Positions 21,659 through 23,451 of a stretch of DNA of 23,451 nt are shown piece by piece. The DNA comes from JOPF133 sp052144935 (lineage in GTDB: Bacteria; Acidobacteriota; Terriglobia; Bryobacterales; Bryobacteraceae): positions 1-23,451 of the forward strand of contig JBKQPR010000184.1 in assembly GCA_052144935.1 (NCBI GenBank), written 5' to 3'. Below the pieces are notes generated by a model. The model searched no databases. It was not told the DNA's origin and saw only the letters and a list, made by a program, of their open reading frames with translations. Made by a program: the position numbers and the translations under genes. Each line of letters opens with the position of its first letter. Position 1 is the stretch's first letter.

Positions 21659-22638
21659 TTCCGATGCTCCCCTTGGGGCGGCAGAGGCCCCGCCGCGGCT
21701 CCGGCGACGGAGATCGCAAGGCCGCGCCCCGCACACAGCCGCGCGGCGGCCTCGGTGCGCTCGGTGATGGCGGTCGGCTGGAAGGCCGTCACGACCGGCC
21801 GCCCGATCCAGCAGGGATGCGGGCTGACGCCTAGAATCCAGGCAATCGTGGCGGCCGTGTCGAAGGTGTAAACCGACGCCGCCAGGCGTCCCGGCGCCAC
21901 GTTGGGGCCGTGAAGAATCCACGGAATCTGGATCTCCTCCAGCGAGTTTTTCCCGTGGCTGCGCCCCTTCCCGCCATGGTCGGAGGTGACCAGCAGAAAA
22001 GTGGAATCCCCGGCCGGGGTTTCCCGCAGCATATCGAGCATCATGCCGAGCAGGCGGTCGGCTTCCTCGACCGCGCGCAGGTACTCGCGGCCGGACCAAC
22101 CCGAGGCATGCCCCTCGTGGTCCACGTTGTCGAGTTGCAGGAACATCAGATCGGGGTGCTTTTCGCGCCAGTAGCGCGCGGCGGCCTCCACGGTCTTGGC
22201 GGCGCCATGCTCATGCTGGAGCACATCCGGAGCGGTCTTCTCCACCAGGTTGGCGAAGCCCGGCCAATCGTGGAAGATGGCCATGTCCGCGGCGGGCCGC
22301 TCCTTGCGCAGCACGTAAAACATGGTGGGGAACATGCCGGCCTCGTCGCGGCAGACCGGCTGCAATTCCATCATCGGCTTGAAGTAGCCATTGGAGAAGA
22401 TGCCGTGCTGCTCGGGGCCGGCGCCATCGATCATGGAGGACCAGTTGGGGCTGCTCAGCGTGGGCATCACGGCGCGCGCTTCCAGGGTCCAGGCGGATTC
22501 CTGCATCAGTTGGTGAAGGTGTGGCGTGTTGGCGCGGTTGACCCCGTCCACACTCAGCCCGTCGATTCCAAAGACGATCACGTGCTGGGCGTGCGCGGCC
22601 ATCGCGGAATAGAGAAATAGCGTTGCAATTCTTCCCAT
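21655..22638 (-). CDS. Secreted alkaline phosphatase/nucleotide pyrophosphatase-family phosphodiesterase
   Basis: The 327-residue protein begins with a short Sec signal (MGRIATLFLYSAMAAHA). It carries the metal-site pattern of type I phosphodiesterases: Asp26 in FGIDGLS, Thr60 in AVMPTLSSPNW as nucleophile, LDNVDHEGH (Asp173 and His177 region), TSDHGG (Asp220, His221) and the final His228 in SHG. These two-zinc enzymes cleave phosphodiesters or phosphonates outside the cytoplasm. Its stop overlaps the start of a glycosyltransferase, so both are made together, possibly for turnover or remodelling of envelope glycolipids or phosphoesters; that is inference. The ATG at 22638 has AAGGG 7-8 nt upstream. 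The last 40 residues after FQPTAI are low-complexity Ala/Arg/Gly-rich and may be dispensable. Confidence 0.88.
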   Translation of the reverse strand: MGRIATLFLYSAMAAHAQHVIVFGIDGLSVDGVNRANTPHLHQLMQESAWTLEARAVMPTLSSPNWSSMIDGAGPEQHGIFSNGYFKPMMELQPVCRDEAGMFPTMFYVLRKERPAADMAIFHDWPGFANLVEKTAPDVLQHEHGAAKTVEAAARYWREKHPDLMFLQLDNVDHEGHASGWSGREYLRAVEEADRLLGMMLDMLRETPAGDSTFLLVTSDHGGKGRSHGKNSLEEIQIPWILHGPNVAPGRLAASVYTFDTAATIAWILGVSPHPCWIGRPVVTAFQPTAITERTEAAARLCAGRGLAISVAGAAAGPLPPQGEHRN

Positions 22639-23171
22639 CGGTTACCCTTGTAATACCACTTGCCGGAACGCAGTCCGGTTACAGTTCCGATAAGATTCGG
22701 TTTCCCGCTTAGTAATGTCTCTTTCGGGCCGGGGGATAACGCGTGGTTATCTGTCCTGGGCGGCCGGAGATAACGCTCGGCCCGCCCAACGGCAAGGCCC
22801 CTTTGTGACCTGGCGCGTGACGTCCGCCCTGACAGCCGCGTGCAGAATCCGGCGTAAGGCGTGCAGTCGTTGCTCCGCGAGCCCAGTCGTCAAACCTGCA
22901 TTCCACGACAACCTTGGACAGGTTTCTCAGATTCCGGCGGGGATGCAAGCTTGTTCGCCAGCGGGGATTCTGCGACTCCCGTTCATCTGCATGTCATAAC
23001 TGGCAAAGGAGATGAAGAGGGTCCGGTGTTTGGCGCTGGGGGTCTACTTCCAGTTGCACATATTAGTTTGCGAGGCGCCTGCCGGTCTTCCTGAGCGCTT
23101 GGGCGACGGGACTCGATAGGCCATGCGGCGCGGACCTCGGGTTGCATTACTTTACAATCGAGGCGATCCTA
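22639..23171. other. Gene-free stretch of about 530 bp
   Basis: I see no convincing gene. It must carry the promoter of the phosphodiesterase on the minus strand. A CCGGA...TCCGG inverted repeat lies near 22661-22676, inside the likely leader of that gene. One small plus-strand frame (23012-23119) is discussed among the rejected items. Confidence 0.5.
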
Positions 23172-23357
23172 ATGAAGATCATTGAAGTTCTAAGAATAGC
23201 AAGTCTGTTCTTGCTTCCCGTAGCCATCATTCCCGCTTACGCACAGGGACGCGAACAGGAAAAGCAACCAGAGAGGCAGCAACAGGCCAAGCCGGCGCAG
23301 CAGCCGCAACGCGCACAGCAGCAGGCTAGCCCGACTTTCGCACATTTGAGGGGATAA
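23172..23357 (+). CDS. Small secreted Gln/Pro-rich protein
   Basis: The ATG at 23172 has GAGG eight nt upstream and opens 61 codons. The N-terminus is a clear Sec signal (MKIIEVLRIASLFLLPVAIIPAYA). The mature part is only 37 residues, rich in Gln, Pro, Lys and Arg (EQEKQPERQQQAKPAQQPQR), and ends SPTFAHLRG. Acidobacteria carry longer secreted proteins that begin this way with QxxKP-rich stretches. This one could be a truncated relative or a short free peptide. The frame is open 10 codons upstream to an ATG at 23142, but the signal peptide favours 23172. I cannot assign a function. Confidence 0.6.
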   Translation: MKIIEVLRIASLFLLPVAIIPAYAQGREQEKQPERQQQAKPAQQPQRAQQQASPTFAHLRG

Positions 23358-23451
23358 AGCAGACCGAGGATGGTCCGACACCCTCAGGATCGCACCTTCG
23401 CTTGACATCGGCGTTCCATCATGGCTAGATGAAAGAATGAATATATTCGAA

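Noticed and set aside
21658..22099. N-terminal extension of the glycosyltransferase into the phosphodiesterase gene
   Set aside because: The added 147 residues are Arg/Pro/Gly-rich antisense-like sequence. The TTG at 21658 with GGGGAG and the FIYIDSGGGH domain start fit much better.
23012..23119. 35-codon plus-strand frame with AAAGGAG directly before the ATG
   Set aside because: The SD touches the start codon with no spacer, the peptide has no clear signal or family, and nothing else supports it.

Overview
The window looks like the chromosome of an acidobacterium close to Candidatus Solibacter / Bryobacterales. The basis is family content, not a marker gene: two large ABC permeases of the acidobacterial duplicated orphan permease (ADOP) type, one behind a PadR regulator; a PEP-CTERM protein; an S46 peptidase homologue; a TIR protein with a degenerate NTPase-like middle; a divergent ClpS; and a GC-rich sequence with many GTG/TTG starts. 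No rRNA, tRNA or CRISPR array is visible. Most genes are on the minus strand.

Layout. 1-2500 is a mobile-element graveyard: a group II intron reverse-transcriptase fragment, a secreted WD40 protein, and the C-terminal part of a tyrosine recombinase. 2497-4516 encodes a decaheme OmcA/MtrC-type cytochrome c, broken by one apparent +1 frameshift. 4852-7356 is the first ADOP permease. 7540-9480 is a compact minus-strand cluster: a 35-residue membrane protein with a near-consensus promoter, an O-methyltransferase, and an overlapping TIR/degenerate-STAND protein. 9851-10537 is a PEP-CTERM protein that stops just before its basic tail, with a promoter and operator-like repeat upstream. 10711-11031 is a ClpS-like adaptor. 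11145-14106 is a PadR-ADOP operon with an 8-nt overlap. Divergent from it, 14367-16454 encodes an S46 peptidase homologue that lacks two of its three catalytic residues.

Right part. 16592-19160 is a coupled minus-strand operon: Gfo/Idh/MocA oxidoreductase, sugar isomerase/epimerase-like TIM barrel, and zeta-toxin-like kinase. About 19211-20320 is a group II intron remnant. Its encoded protein has lost the reverse-transcriptase core, but a well-formed domain VI with a bulged A and a 3' end remain. 20438-22638 is a coupled pair: a secreted phosphodiesterase/phosphatase and a GT28-type (MGDG synthase-like) glycosyltransferase. The right edge holds about 530 bp with no supported gene and then a small secreted Gln/Pro-rich protein.

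Functional reading. The oxidoreductase and isomerase probably act on one sugar. PadR probably controls its own operon through an inverted repeat over its promoter. The phosphodiesterase and glycosyltransferase are translationally coupled and may act on envelope glycolipids or phosphoesters. The most unusual material is protein decay or repurposing: a probably inactive S46 protein, a TIR/STAND protein without a Walker A motif, a PEP-CTERM protein cut off before its sorting tail, and a frameshifted extracellular-electron-transfer-type cytochrome. All functional statements are read from sequence motifs by eye; no database search was run.
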